Shown one piece after another: positions 19,553 to 27,692 of a DNA stretch of 64,000 nucleotides. How positions within the stretch are numbered: position 1 is the stretch's first letter; each line of letters opens with the position of its first letter. A program made the position numbers and the translations under genes. The notes below the pieces were generated by a model, which searched no databases, was not told the DNA's origin, and worked only from the letters and a program-made list of their open reading frames with translations. The stretch lies in contig NZ_AP022577.1 of the NCBI RefSeq assembly GCF_010730955.1, positions 5,580,001 through 5,644,000 of the forward strand, read 5' to 3'. The stretch comes from Mycolicibacterium aubagnense (GTDB lineage Bacteria; Actinomycetota; Actinomycetes; Mycobacteriales; Mycobacteriaceae).

Positions 19553-20515
19553 ATGAGCAGCGCCGAATCCGGGGAGACCCTGGCGGAGCTCGGCGAGTTC
19601 GCGGTGATCGGGCGCTTGACCGCCCGCCGTACCCAGCCCGCCGAGGTCGTCGTCGGTCCAGGTGACGACGCCGCGCTCGTATCCGTGCCCGACGGCCGGG
19701 CCGTGGTGTCCACCGACATGCTGGTGGAGGGTCGCCATTTTCGCCGGGACTGGTCCACGCCGCATGACGTGGGGCGCAAGGCGATTGCGCAGAATGCCGC
19801 GGATATCGAGGCCATGGGCGGACGGGCGTATGCGTTCGTCGTCGGCTTCGGGGCGCCGGTCGACACCACGGCCGCGGACGCGCAGCAGCTATCGGACGGA
19901 ATGTGGTCCGAGGTAACGAGATTCGGCGCCGGCATCGTCGGCGGCGACCTGGTTGCGGCGCCGCAGTGGGTGATCTCGGTGACCGTGCTCGGGGATCTGG
20001 GCGGCCGTCCGCCGATACTGCTGTCCGGCGCGCAACCGGGGGACACCGTCGCGGTGGTCGGTGACCTGGGTTGGTCCGGTGCTGGATATGCCCTGTGGCA
20101 CACAGGTATCCATGAATTCGACGAGCTGCGCCGACGACATCTGGTGCCGCGCGTGCGGTACGGGCAGGGGGCGGCTGCTGCAGCCGCGGGCGCGACGTCG
20201 CTGACGGACGTGTCCGACGGATTGGTCGCCGACCTCGGCCACATCGCGGCGGCCTCCGGCGTGGCCGTCGACCTGTCGACGGCGGCGCTCGAGGCCGACG
20301 TGGCGACGCTGACGCCGGCGGCCGCGATGGTCGGCGGCGACGCCCGCTCCTGGGTGCTCGGCGGCGGCGAGGACCACGTGCTGGTCGGCACCTTCGGTGG
20401 CGCACTGCCGGACGGGTGGCGGGCCATCGGGACCGTCCTGCCCGGTGCGCCGCGGGTGACCCTCGACGGCGCGTCGTGGGATGGAGTCGGCGGATGGGAA
20501 TCGTTCGGTCAGTAG
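19553..20515 (+). CDS. thiL: Thiamine-monophosphate kinase
   Basis: 320 residues. ThiL phosphorylates thiamine monophosphate to the active diphosphate cofactor. The family motif [10 protein letters not shown] near the N-terminus, [11 protein letters not shown], and [20 protein letters not shown] (the AIR-synthase-like Mg/ATP region) are all present, with a C-terminal [18 protein letters not shown] at 19539-19544 ends 8 nt before the ATG with no RBS, so the transcript is probably leaderless. It is followed 11 nt later by a short upstream ORF and ung. Homologue of Rv2977c. Confidence 0.95.
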   Translation: MSSAESGETLAELGEFAVIGRLTARRTQPAEVVVGPGDDAALVSVPDGRAVVSTDMLVEGRHFRRDWSTPHDVGRKAIAQNAADIEAMGGRAYAFVVGFGAPVDTTAADAQQLSDGMWSEVTRFGAGIVGGDLVAAPQWVISVTVLGDLGGRPPILLSGAQPGDTVAVVGDLGWSGAGYALWHTGIHEFDELRRRHLVPRVRYGQGAAAAAAGATSLTDVSDGLVADLGHIAAASGVAVDLSTAALEADVATLTPAAAMVGGDARSWVLGGGEDHVLVGTFGGALPDGWRAIGTVLPGAPRVTLDGASWDGVGGWESFGQ

Positions 20516-20550
20516 GGTGGCTACCCGTGAGATCTCAGGTGCCCGCATGA
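20513..20550 (+). promoter_or_regulatory. Leaderless 7-codon upstream ORF before ung
   Basis: TAGGGT (20513-20518) is a TANNNT -10 placed 8 nt before GTG 20527. From that GTG the reading is V-R-S-Q-V-P-A-stop, and the stop TGA (20548-20550) overlaps the ung ATG (20547-20549) as ATGA. The arrangement suggests that ung is translated by termination-reinitiation after a leaderless mini-ORF. This rests on sequence only. Confidence 0.5.
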
Positions 20551-21230
20551 CCGCCCGCCCGCTACCGGAACTGGTAGAGCCCGGCTGGGCCAGCGCGCTC
20601 GAACCGGTCGCCGAGCAGGTCGCCGCGATGGGTGAGTTTCTGCGCGCCGAGAACGCGGCCGGCCACGGCTACCTGCCGGCGGGGGAGAATGTGTTGCGCG
20701 CCTTTACCTTCCCGTTCGACGAGGTGCGGGTGCTGATCGTGGGGCAGGACCCCTATCCGACCCCGGGACACGCCGTCGGGCTGAGCTTCTCGGTGGCTCC
20801 CGAGGTTCGTCCGTTGCCGCGCAGCCTGTCCAACATCTTCACCGAGTACACCGCCGACCTCGGCTACGAGCCACCCGGTTGCGGTGACCTGAGCCCGTGG
20901 TCGAAGCAGGGCGTCATGATGTTGAACAGGGTGCTGACGGTGCGGCCGGGCAATCCGGCGTCGCACCGTGGAAAAGGCTGGGAGGCCGTCACCGAGTGCG
21001 CCATCAAGGCGCTGATCGCGCGGCCCCAGCCGCTCGTGGCGGTGCTGTGGGGGCGGGACGCGCAGACCCTCAAGCCCATGCTCACAGGCGAGCGGTGCGC
21101 GAGCATCGAGTCGGTGCACCCGTCGCCGTTGTCGGCGTCCCGCGGCTTCTTCGGGTCTCGTCCGTTCAGCCGGGCCAACGAGCTGCTGACGGGTCTCGGC
21201 GCGGACCCCATCGACTGGCGCCTGCCCTGA
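20547..21230 (+). CDS. ung: Uracil-DNA glycosylase
   Basis: 227 residues from ATG 20547, the family's usual length. The catalytic water-activating Asp68 is in [17 protein letters not shown] and the leucine loop [12 protein letters not shown] holds His191; [12 protein letters not shown] is the third family motif. It removes uracil from DNA at the first step of base-excision repair. There is no RBS directly before the ATG; a 7-codon leaderless ORF ends in overlap with it. thiL is immediately upstream. Homologue of Rv2976c. Confidence 0.97.
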   Translation: MTARPLPELVEPGWASALEPVAEQVAAMGEFLRAENAAGHGYLPAGENVLRAFTFPFDEVRVLIVGQDPYPTPGHAVGLSFSVAPEVRPLPRSLSNIFTEYTADLGYEPPGCGDLSPWSKQGVMMLNRVLTVRPGNPASHRGKGWEAVTECAIKALIARPQPLVAVLWGRDAQTLKPMLTGERCASIESVHPSPLSASRGFFGSRPFSRANELLTGLGADPIDWRLP

Positions 21231-21336
21231 TTCTTCTGCTTCGTGCGAACGTGCGTTGCTGTGCGCCGCCACGCCGATGTGGCGTGCACTCAGCGGCCGG
21301 TCGCGCGGGCCTCGAAGTCGGGCTGAAGACACACGA

Positions 21337-21365
21337 AAGCGCTGCGCGGGTTTCGCGCAGCGCTT
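21337..21365. terminator. Hairpin between ung and rpmB
   Basis: A perfect 12-bp stem, AAGCGCTGCGCG (21337-21348) with CGCGCAGCGCTT (21354-21365), and a 5-nt loop. It lies between convergent ung and rpmB and can end both transcripts. Confidence 0.75.
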
Positions 21366-21418
21366 AGGTGTACAGCTTCAGTTGTACGCGGAAGCAATCG
21401 GCCCCGGGGTAGCCGAAA

Positions 21419-21613
21419 CTAGCCGCGGGTGACCTTGCCGGCCTTGATGCAGGAGGTGCAGGCGTTGACACGCTTGCGGTTGCCACCCGGACGGTCGGCG
21501 GCACGCACGGTCTGGATGTTCGGATCCCAGCGGCGGTTGGTCCGACGGTGGGAGTGCGAGACGGACATACCGAAGCCCGGTCCCTTTCCGCAGATGTCGC
21601 ACACGGCGGCCAT
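21419..21613 (-). CDS. rpmB: Ribosomal protein bL28, zinc-ribbon form
   Basis: 64 residues from ATG 21613 ([20 protein letters not shown]); an earlier in-frame start would add unconserved sequence. [19 protein letters not shown] is the bL28 signature. Two CxxC pairs, Cys5/Cys8 and Cys52/Cys55, make a zinc site, so this is the C+ (zinc-binding) paralogue. Mycobacteria also carry zinc-free paralogues made under Zur control, and this should be the form used when zinc is sufficient. It is transcribed alone, divergent from the DAK gene. Confidence 0.96.
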   Translation of the reverse strand: MAAVCDICGKGPGFGMSVSHSHRRTNRRWDPNIQTVRAADRPGGNRKRVNACTSCIKAGKVTRG

Positions 21614-21862
21614 GAAGAACTCCTCGAAAATCAGTACTTGGGGTCTGAGTCCGACGGCCACAGACTTGCGCGGCGCGAACAGACAACCTGACCAGGATAC
21701 CGGGCGTCCTGACGATCACCAAAATGGGTCTGGTGGCAGGGGTTCCATGGGAGTTGGTCAGCAGATTTGTCGGGGCCAGTGGCTAGGCTGACGGGCACCG
21801 AGGGGTACAGGGCGGGCGACTGGAGAGTCGGGGTGAACCCGGGTAGGCGCGATGGAGGTCAC

Positions 21863-23536
21863 ATGTCAGCTGACGTGGGTGGCACACCCCGTCCGCTGGA
21901 TGGGATCGCGCTACGTGACTGGGCTCACACCGCGGTTCTGCATCTGATCGCCCACACCGATGAGATCAACCGGCTGAACGTCTACCCGGTCGCCGATTCC
22001 GACACCGGTACCAACATGTTGTTCACCATGCGCGCCGCCGCCGCACAGGCCGACGAGGCCGTGAAGGCGGCGGGCAACGACGTGGTGGCGGTGTCGGCCG
22101 CGGTATCGGCCGGGGCGTTACGCGGTGCCCGGGGTAATTCCGGGGTGATCCTGTCGCAGATTCTGCGGGGCATCGCAGACGTCACCGCTGAGGCCGCGCT
22201 GCAACGCGGCGAGGACAGGGAGTGTGGCGAGATCACCACGCCGGTCTTCACAGCGGCCCTCCATCATGCCCAGGTCCTCGCGGTCGCGTCGGTAGGGCAG
22301 ACGGTGCCGGGGACCATCGTGTCGGTGCTGCAGGCAGCCGCATTGGAAGCCGAGAACCAGAACGGCGTGACCGACCTGGCGACCATGGTGGCCGCGGTCT
22401 CGGATGCCGCGGCGGTAGCGCTCGAGCGCACCCCCGATCAGCTCGACGTGTTGGCCGAAGCGGGTGTCGTGGATGCCGGCGGACGCGGGTTACTGGTCCT
22501 GCTCGACGCGCTGACCGCGACGCTGTCGGGTGCCTCGGCCCCGCGGCCCCAGTACCAGCCGGGTGCCGCGCACCCGCGCACGGACCACGACCACGGGCAT
22601 CTTGAGATCAACGGCGCACCACCACAATTCGAGGTGATGTACCTGCTGGGTGACTGCCACCCGGACAGCGTCGAAGTGCTGCGCGCCCGGTTGCTGCGGC
22701 TGGGTGAATCAGTGGCCATCGCCGCCGCGATCGCGGGTATCCAGTACAGCGTGCACGTGCATGCCGACGATGCCGGCGCCGCGATCGAGGCCGCCCTCGA
22801 CCTGGGCACTGTCAGCAGAATTCAGGTCACCGCGCTGATCGGGGCCGCCGGTGCCCGGCCGTCGGGCGGCTGGAGCCGGGACCGCGCCGTGCTGGCGATC
22901 GTCGACGGCGACGGTGCGGGGGAGTTGTTCGGCGGTGAAGGCGCGCACGTGCTGCGGCCGGACGGCGGGCCCGTCAGCGCACAGCAGTTCCTGGCCGGGC
23001 TGGTCGGCACCGGCGCCGCCCAGATCATGGTGCTGCCCAACGGTTTTCTCGCTGCCGAGGAGCTGGTGGCCGGCTGCGCCACGGCGATCAGCTGGGGCAT
23101 GGACGTGGTGCCGGTACCGGCCGGGTCCATGGTGCAGGGATTGGCGGCGCTGGCCGTGCACGACCCCACGCGTCAGGCCGTCGACGACGGGTACACCATG
23201 GCACGCGCGGCGGCAGGTGCTCGGCACGGATCGGTGCGGATCGCCACCGAGGCGGCGTTGACCTGGGCCGGTAGATGTCGTCCCGGCGACGGTCTGGGCA
23301 TCGCCGGTGACGAGGTACTGATCGTCGGCCACGATCTGGTGAGTGCGGCCAGCGGGCTGATCGACCTGTTGCTGTCCTCAGGCGGAGAATTGGTAACGGT
23401 CCTGACCGGCGCGGGGGTCGACGCCGAGGTGGGCGCCGCGCTGGCCGAACATGTGCGCCAGGAACATCTGGCTGCTGAGCTGGTGACCTATCACACCGGT
23501 CACCGTGGGGATGCGTTACTGATCGGGGTGGAGTAG
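21863..23536 (+). CDS. DAK-family protein, FakA-like fatty acid kinase candidate
   Basis: 557 residues from ATG 21863, chosen for the GGAGG seven nt upstream; the frame opens earlier at 21767. The N-terminal DAK2/DhaL-type domain has LNVYPVADSDTGTNM, with the aspartates that bind Mg-ADP, and GARGNSGVILSQ. The C-terminal region is a DegV-like/DAK1-related domain. The family includes FakA, the ATP-binding subunit of bacterial fatty acid kinase, but no FakB is nearby. In M. tuberculosis the equivalent is split into Rv2975c and Rv2974c; here it is intact. It is 2 nt upstream of recG, so the two are co-transcribed. Confidence 0.88.
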   Translation: MSADVGGTPRPLDGIALRDWAHTAVLHLIAHTDEINRLNVYPVADSDTGTNMLFTMRAAAAQADEAVKAAGNDVVAVSAAVSAGALRGARGNSGVILSQILRGIADVTAEAALQRGEDRECGEITTPVFTAALHHAQVLAVASVGQTVPGTIVSVLQAAALEAENQNGVTDLATMVAAVSDAAAVALERTPDQLDVLAEAGVVDAGGRGLLVLLDALTATLSGASAPRPQYQPGAAHPRTDHDHGHLEINGAPPQFEVMYLLGDCHPDSVEVLRARLLRLGESVAIAAAIAGIQYSVHVHADDAGAAIEAALDLGTVSRIQVTALIGAAGARPSGGWSRDRAVLAIVDGDGAGELFGGEGAHVLRPDGGPVSAQQFLAGLVGTGAAQIMVLPNGFLAAEELVAGCATAISWGMDVVPVPAGSMVQGLAALAVHDPTRQAVDDGYTMARAAAGARHGSVRIATEAALTWAGRCRPGDGLGIAGDEVLIVGHDLVSAASGLIDLLLSSGGELVTVLTGAGVDAEVGAALAEHVRQEHLAAELVTYHTGHRGDALLIGVE

Positions 23537-23538
23537 CG

Positions 23539-25758
23539 GTGGTCGCGCTGACCGACTCGCTGGTGCACGTACTGGGCGCCAAATCCGCTGCGCCACTGGA
23601 AGAATTCTTCGGGATCCGCACCGTCAACGATCTGCTGCGGCACTATCCGCGCAAGTACAGCCAGGGTATGACGGTGCTCGGCGAGGACACCGAATTGCCG
23701 GAGGAAGGCGACCACGTCACGTTCGTCGACGTCATCACCAAGGCCGAGACGCGCTGGACCAATCGGGCGCCCAAGCGCGAATACCTGGTGGTCACCCTCG
23801 GCAACCGTAATCCGAAGGTCACCGCAACCTTTTTCAACGCCAAATTTCTCAAGAAATCCCTCGTCGAGGGCACCCGGGTGATGTTGTCGGGTGTCGTCGG
23901 ATTCTACGGGCGCACAATGCAATTGACGCATCCCGCGCATCTGGTCCTCAATTCGGGTGCGGGCCGCACGTTCGGCTCGCCGGCGCTGAAGAAGATCGCC
24001 GACGCCTCCGAGAAAATGCATGGCGAACTGCAGATGTCGGCTTTCGAGCGGGAGTTCTTCCCGATCTACTCGGCCTGCGCCAAGGTGCAGAGCTGGGACA
24101 TCTACGCCTGCATCCTGCAGGTGCTCGCCGTGCTGGACCCGGTGCCCGACCCGCTGCCGGAATCGATTCGGGTGCAACGCGGTCTGATCTCCGAGGATCA
24201 GGCGCTGCGCGACATCCACCTCGGTGAGCGGGAAGCGGACCGCGAACAAGCCAGGGAGCGACTGACTTTCGATGAGGCCGCCGGCCTGCAGTGGGCGCTG
24301 GCCGCCCGTCGGCACAGCGCACAGTCGCAATCCGGCCCGGCGGCGCCGCCGAGGGACGACGGTCTGGCCGTCGCGCTGCGCGACCGGTTGCCGTTCGAAT
24401 TGACGGCGGGCCAACGTGATGTGCTCGAGGTGCTGTCGGCCGAGCTGTCCGAGTCCCGGCCCATGAACCGGATGTTGCAGGGCGAGGTCGGCTCGGGCAA
24501 GACCATCGTCTCGGTGCTGGCCATGCTGCAGATGGTCGATGCCGGCTACCAGTGCGCGCTGCTCGCGCCGACGGAGGTGCTTGCCGTGCAACATGCCCGG
24601 TCGGTTCGCGACGTCCTCGGGCCGCTGGCCATGGCGGGCCAGCTCGGCGCACCAGACAACGCGACCTCGGTGGCCCTGCTCACCGGATCCATGACGGCAC
24701 AACAGAAGCGCCAGGTGCGTGAGGAAGTGTCGAGCGGCCGGGCCGGCATCGTCATCGGCACTCACGCCCTACTGCAGGACGCCGTGGAATTCGACCGGCT
24801 CGGCATGGTTGTGGTCGACGAGCAGCACCGGTTCGGTGTCGAACAGCGAGATCGGTTGCGTGCCAAGGCCCCTGACGGTCTGACACCGCATCTGTTGGTG
24901 ATGACGGCCACCCCGATCCCGCGCACCGTCGCGCTGACCGTGTACGGCGATCTGGAGACCTCGACCATGCGGGAACTACCGCGGGGCCGCCAGCCGATCG
25001 ACACCAAGACCATCTTCGTGTCGCAGAAACCGGCGTGGCTCGACCGGGCGTGGGCCCGCATCCGTGAGGAGGTCCAAGCGGGGCGGCAGGCCTACGTGGT
25101 GGCGTCGCGGATCGACGAGAACGACAAGCAGACCGAAAGCAAAGAGGCCGGACCGCCGCCGGTGACCGTCGTCGAGCTGTACGACAAGCTGCGCACCGGG
25201 CCGCTGAGCGGGCTGAAGCTGGGGCTCATGCACGGCCGGCTGCCCGGTGACGAGAAAGATGCCATCATGTCGGCCTTCCGGGCCGGGCAGATCGATGTGC
25301 TGGTGTGCACCACGGTGATCGAGGTTGGTGTCGACGTGCCCAACTCGACGGTCATGGTGGTGATGGACGCGGACCGCTTCGGGATCAGCCAGCTGCACCA
25401 GCTGCGGGGTCGCATCGGTCGCGGCTCGCACGCCAGCCTCTGCCTGCTCGCGACCAAGCTGCCGGAGGGCTCGAAGGCCGGCGCCCGGCTGCAGGCGGTA
25501 GCCGGCACCCTCGACGGTTTCGAATTGGCCGACCTGGACCTGCAGGAACGTCGCGAGGGCGATGTGCTGGGGCTCAATCAGTCCGGACGGGCCGGGTATC
25601 TGCGGTTCCTGTCGCTGGCCGACCATCAGGAAGTCATCGAGTCGGCGCGCACGTTCTGCCAGGCGGCCTACGCGCAGAATCCGGACGATCCGGGGATGTC
25701 CGCGCTCGCCGCCCAATTCGTCGACACCGATCGCGTCGAGTACCTGGACAAGGCGTGA
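23539..25758 (+). CDS. recG: ATP-dependent DNA helicase RecG
   Basis: 739 residues. The N-terminal wedge/OB domain holds FGIRTVNDLLRHYPRKY. Helicase motifs follow: Walker A GEVGSGKT (315-322), DEQH (427-430), TATPIPRT, and the C-terminal TTVIEVGVDVPNSTVMV and QLHQLRGRIGRG. RecG reverses stalled replication forks and branch-migrates Holliday junctions. An insertion of about 15 residues near 530 (NDKQTESKEAGPPP) is a usual mycobacterial feature. The start GTG lies 2 nt after the DAK stop. The exported HNH nuclease follows 28 nt later. Homologue of Rv2973c. Confidence 0.97.
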   Translation: MVALTDSLVHVLGAKSAAPLEEFFGIRTVNDLLRHYPRKYSQGMTVLGEDTELPEEGDHVTFVDVITKAETRWTNRAPKREYLVVTLGNRNPKVTATFFNAKFLKKSLVEGTRVMLSGVVGFYGRTMQLTHPAHLVLNSGAGRTFGSPALKKIADASEKMHGELQMSAFEREFFPIYSACAKVQSWDIYACILQVLAVLDPVPDPLPESIRVQRGLISEDQALRDIHLGEREADREQARERLTFDEAAGLQWALAARRHSAQSQSGPAAPPRDDGLAVALRDRLPFELTAGQRDVLEVLSAELSESRPMNRMLQGEVGSGKTIVSVLAMLQMVDAGYQCALLAPTEVLAVQHARSVRDVLGPLAMAGQLGAPDNATSVALLTGSMTAQQKRQVREEVSSGRAGIVIGTHALLQDAVEFDRLGMVVVDEQHRFGVEQRDRLRAKAPDGLTPHLLVMTATPIPRTVALTVYGDLETSTMRELPRGRQPIDTKTIFVSQKPAWLDRAWARIREEVQAGRQAYVVASRIDENDKQTESKEAGPPPVTVVELYDKLRTGPLSGLKLGLMHGRLPGDEKDAIMSAFRAGQIDVLVCTTVIEVGVDVPNSTVMVVMDADRFGISQLHQLRGRIGRGSHASLCLLATKLPEGSKAGARLQAVAGTLDGFELADLDLQERREGDVLGLNQSGRAGYLRFLSLADHQEVIESARTFCQAAYAQNPDDPGMSALAAQFVDTDRVEYLDKA

Positions 25759-25761
25759 CCA

Positions 25762-25782
25762 GGCGAGCGAAGCGACGGGAGC
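25762..25782 (-). repeat. Short dispersed repeat, family B, copy 1
   Basis: On the minus strand this reads CCCGTCGCTTCGCTCGCC, in the short gap between recG and the HNH gene. Near-identical words occur at 56334, 58342 and 61915. Here it supplies the GACGGGAGC that serves as RBS of the HNH gene. Confidence 0.55.
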
Positions 25783-25786
25783 TCTG

Positions 25787-26494
25787 GTGAAGCGCCTGCT
25801 GTGGCTGATGGCGGCGGTGGTGCTGGCGGTGGTCGTGGCCGTCCAGGTCGGTACGGCCGACGAACCCGCAGCGGTCGCCGACGGCCCTGACGGCGCCGTC
25901 ACACCGACCGTCGCCCCCGGTACCGACATCCTGGCCGGAGTGGCTGTCATCCCGCGGCGCATGCGTGACCCCAACTACCGGCGCGCGGCGTTCGGCGAGC
26001 CCTGGACCGACGACAACTCGGCGCCCGACGGCCACAACGGCTGCGACACCCGCAACGACATCCTGAACCGCGATCTCACGGACAAGACCATCGTGTCGCT
26101 CAAGCGCTGCCCGCAGGCTGTGAAAACGGGAGTGCTGCGCGACCCGTATACCAACGACACCATCGCCTTCACGCGTGGCAACCAGGTCGGCGCGGCGGTG
26201 CAGATCGACCACCTCGTGCCGCTGGCACTGGCCTGGGACCTGGGGGCCCGGGACTGGCCACAGGACCAGCGGGTGCGTTTCGCCAACGACCCGGCGAATC
26301 TCCTCGCCGTGTCCGGGAAATCGAACCAGGACAAAGGGGACAAGCAGCCGTCGGATTGGATGCCGCCCAACCACGGGTTCTGGTGCCAGTACGCGGTGCA
26401 GTACATCGCGGTGCTGCGCGGCTACGGACTCCCGGTCGATGAGCCGTCGGTGCCTGTTCTCCGCGATGCCGCCGCGACCTGCCCGACAGGTTAG
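25787..26494 (+). CDS. Exported HNH-family nuclease (DUF1524-like)
   Basis: 235 residues from GTG 25787, with GGGAGC as RBS. A signal peptide or anchor (VKRLLWLMAAVVLAVVVAVQVG) is followed by a mature domain with the catalytic pair Asp141-His142 in QIDHLVPLALAWDLGA, then FANDPANLLAVSGKSNQDKGD and PSDWMPPN. This order (DHxxPL, then N and K) is the HNH/DUF1524 nuclease core. Conserved cysteines (NGCDTRND; LKRCPQAV; WCQYAV; TCPTG) suggest disulfides outside the cell. It is probably an extracytoplasmic nuclease for DNA scavenging, though this is inferred. Counterpart of Rv2972c, with recG just upstream. Confidence 0.87.
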   Translation: MKRLLWLMAAVVLAVVVAVQVGTADEPAAVADGPDGAVTPTVAPGTDILAGVAVIPRRMRDPNYRRAAFGEPWTDDNSAPDGHNGCDTRNDILNRDLTDKTIVSLKRCPQAVKTGVLRDPYTNDTIAFTRGNQVGAAVQIDHLVPLALAWDLGARDWPQDQRVRFANDPANLLAVSGKSNQDKGDKQPSDWMPPNHGFWCQYAVQYIAVLRGYGLPVDEPSVPVLRDAAATCPTG

Positions 26495-26833
26495 GCGCCG
26501 ACAGCGCAGTTCTCCGGCAGCGATCGCCAGAACAGAATGAAATCTTCGGGCTTTTGTTGCCCACGGGATGACTCTGCACGAAAACAGGTGCTGATTTGTT
26601 TGCTGAAAGACCGCTGGATGGCGGCACCGCTAATTCGGGCCTGTCCTAGTCGATTGCGCAGAGTATTGGTTGCCGAGCTAATACATCCCGGCAACCAATA
26701 CCTGGCCGCAGCATTGTGGCGAACGCGGCGAAATTACTGATAGCGGCTACCTGAATTCCGCCGACAGAATGGCGCCATTGAGTAATCGGCCGTATTGACC
26801 GCGCTCGGATATCGAATTCGCGCCTAAGCGCTG
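26495..26833. other. Gene-free stretch with a 13-bp palindrome
   Basis: This 339-bp interval lies between two convergent genes and is visibly richer in A+T than its neighbours. Only two 67-codon open frames exist (26537-26740 plus, 26491-26694 minus), neither with an RBS or a family I recognise. The minus frame ends FILFWRSLPENCAVGA and stays open for 13 codons beyond its TTG, so it could be the eroded end of a gene. The one clear structure is the inverted repeat at 26663-26701. Confidence 0.5.
26663..26701. repeat. Perfect 13-bp inverted repeat
   Basis: GTATTGGTTGCCG (26663-26675) and CGGCAACCAATAC (26689-26701) pair perfectly around a 13-nt loop. There is no T-run on either side. It may be a protein-binding site, the end of a lost element, or an unusual terminator between the convergent genes. 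Confidence 0.7.
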
Positions 26834-27418
26834 TCAGTGACGCCCAAAAAAACCTCCGATGGTCAACAACGTGCCGTTGAGGTCGCCCGCGAGGGTATTG
26901 GTGGTGCCGTTGAGGTCGCCGGCGAGGGTGTGGGTGGTGCCGTCGAGGTCGCCGGCGAGGGTATTGGTGGTGCCGTTGAGGTCGCCGGCGAGGGTGTGGG
27001 TGGTGCCGTCGAGGTCGCCGGCGAGGGTGTGGGTGGTGCCGTCGAGTGCGCCGGCCACGGTCTTGACCGTGCCGTCCAGTGCACCCGCGATGCCGGATAC
27101 CGGGCTGGCCGCCGCTGCTGCCTTCGGCGTGGCTGCAAGTGCCTTAGGCGTGGCTGCTACTGCCTTGGGCGTGGCTGCTACTGCCTTGGGGGTGGTAGCA
27201 GCGGCTGCTTTCGGCGTTGATTTGGCCGCGCCGGCCTTGGCTGTCGTGCTGTGGGTGGTGCTTCCCGAATGGGAGGTGTCGGCATAGGCCGTGCCGGTCG
27301 CGCCCGAAACTATTAATGCGCCGAGCCCCATTGTTGCGGCGCCCAACGCCAAGCGCTTGGAGATGCCGGCAATTGTCGGTATCGTTAATTCTGAGGTGCT
27401 ACCAAATAGACGAGCCAT
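26834..27418 (-). CDS. Exported 11-residue-repeat protein, unknown function
   Basis: 194 residues from ATG 27418, with AGGGGG about 10 nt upstream. A signal-peptide-like N-terminus (RLALGAATMGLGALIVSGATGTAYA) probably cuts after AYA. A low-complexity Ser/Thr/His stretch follows, then five units of about seven residues built on TPKAVAA (residues 70-98). The C-terminal half consists of 11-residue repeats of the form TLAGDLDGTTH or TLAGDLNGTTN, ending LLTIGGFFGRH. There are no cysteines. I recognise no family. It is not part of the conserved mycobacterial gene order at this place and looks like a lineage-specific surface or secreted protein. Confidence 0.75.
   Translation of the reverse strand: MARLFGSTSELTIPTIAGISKRLALGAATMGLGALIVSGATGTAYADTSHSGSTTHSTTAKAGAAKSTPKAAAATTPKAVAATPKAVAATPKALAATPKAAAAASPVSGIAGALDGTVKTVAGALDGTTHTLAGDLDGTTHTLAGDLNGTTNTLAGDLDGTTHTLAGDLNGTTNTLAGDLNGTLLTIGGFFGRH
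26877..27074 (-). repeat. Six 33-bp coding repeats
   Basis: Units start at 26877, 26910, 26943, 26976, 27009 and 27042. The first five differ by only a few bases, mainly GTATTGG versus GTGTGGG (Asn or His at repeat end) and TTG versus TCG (Asn or Asp). The sixth is diverged. Near-identity points to recent duplication or gene conversion. Confidence 0.9.
27119..27202 (-). repeat. Four 21-bp coding repeats
   Basis: Units of 21 bp begin at 27119, 27140, 27161 and 27182, each TGCCTTNGGNGTGG-like on the plus strand. They encode the PKAVAAT-type heptads of the same exported protein. Confidence 0.85.
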
Positions 27419-27627
27419 TTCCTTGAACCCCCTACTTTTAGGCTGCGTGGTCGCGTCGGATTGTGTGGACGCAATATCAAATTAACGCACCAGCGGTAAT
27501 AGGGGGATAGTTAACACAAATGAATTGCTGCGAGTTGTTCGACAATTGACACATGCGACGCACTGGACACATCTGTGACAGCCAAGCGAGGGCGGGCTCC
27601 GTCGCTACCCGAACGCGTTCGTGCTAA

Positions 27628-27670
27628 ACACAAATGGTCGTCCTCCCGATGGGAGAACGACCATTTGTGT
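27628..27670 (-). terminator. Strong hairpin terminator after the aldo-keto reductases
   Basis: A 20-bp stem with one mismatch, ACACAAATGGTCGTCCTCCC (27628-27647) against 27651-27670, and a 3-nt loop. It lies 23 nt past the stop of the minus-strand aldo-keto reductase gene. This separates it from the promoter of the repeat protein. Confidence 0.85.
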
Positions 27671-27692
27671 CTGAGTAGGAACCGCAGGCGGG

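Noticed and set aside
19399..20427. Minus-strand frame extending the DUF3515 gene upstream across thiL
   Set aside because: The added residues are Pro/Arg/Ser-rich shadow sequence over thiL. A -10 hexamer and the family N-terminus place the true start at 19398.
26537..26740. Small plus-strand gene in the gap after the HNH gene
   Set aside because: It has no RBS, mycobacterial codon bias or recognisable motif, and it runs through the 13-bp palindrome. I left it unannotated.
26877..27202. Regular 33-bp and 21-bp repeats resembling a CRISPR array
   Set aside because: Units are contiguous with no unique spacers, and they lie in frame within a protein-coding gene. No cas genes are nearby.
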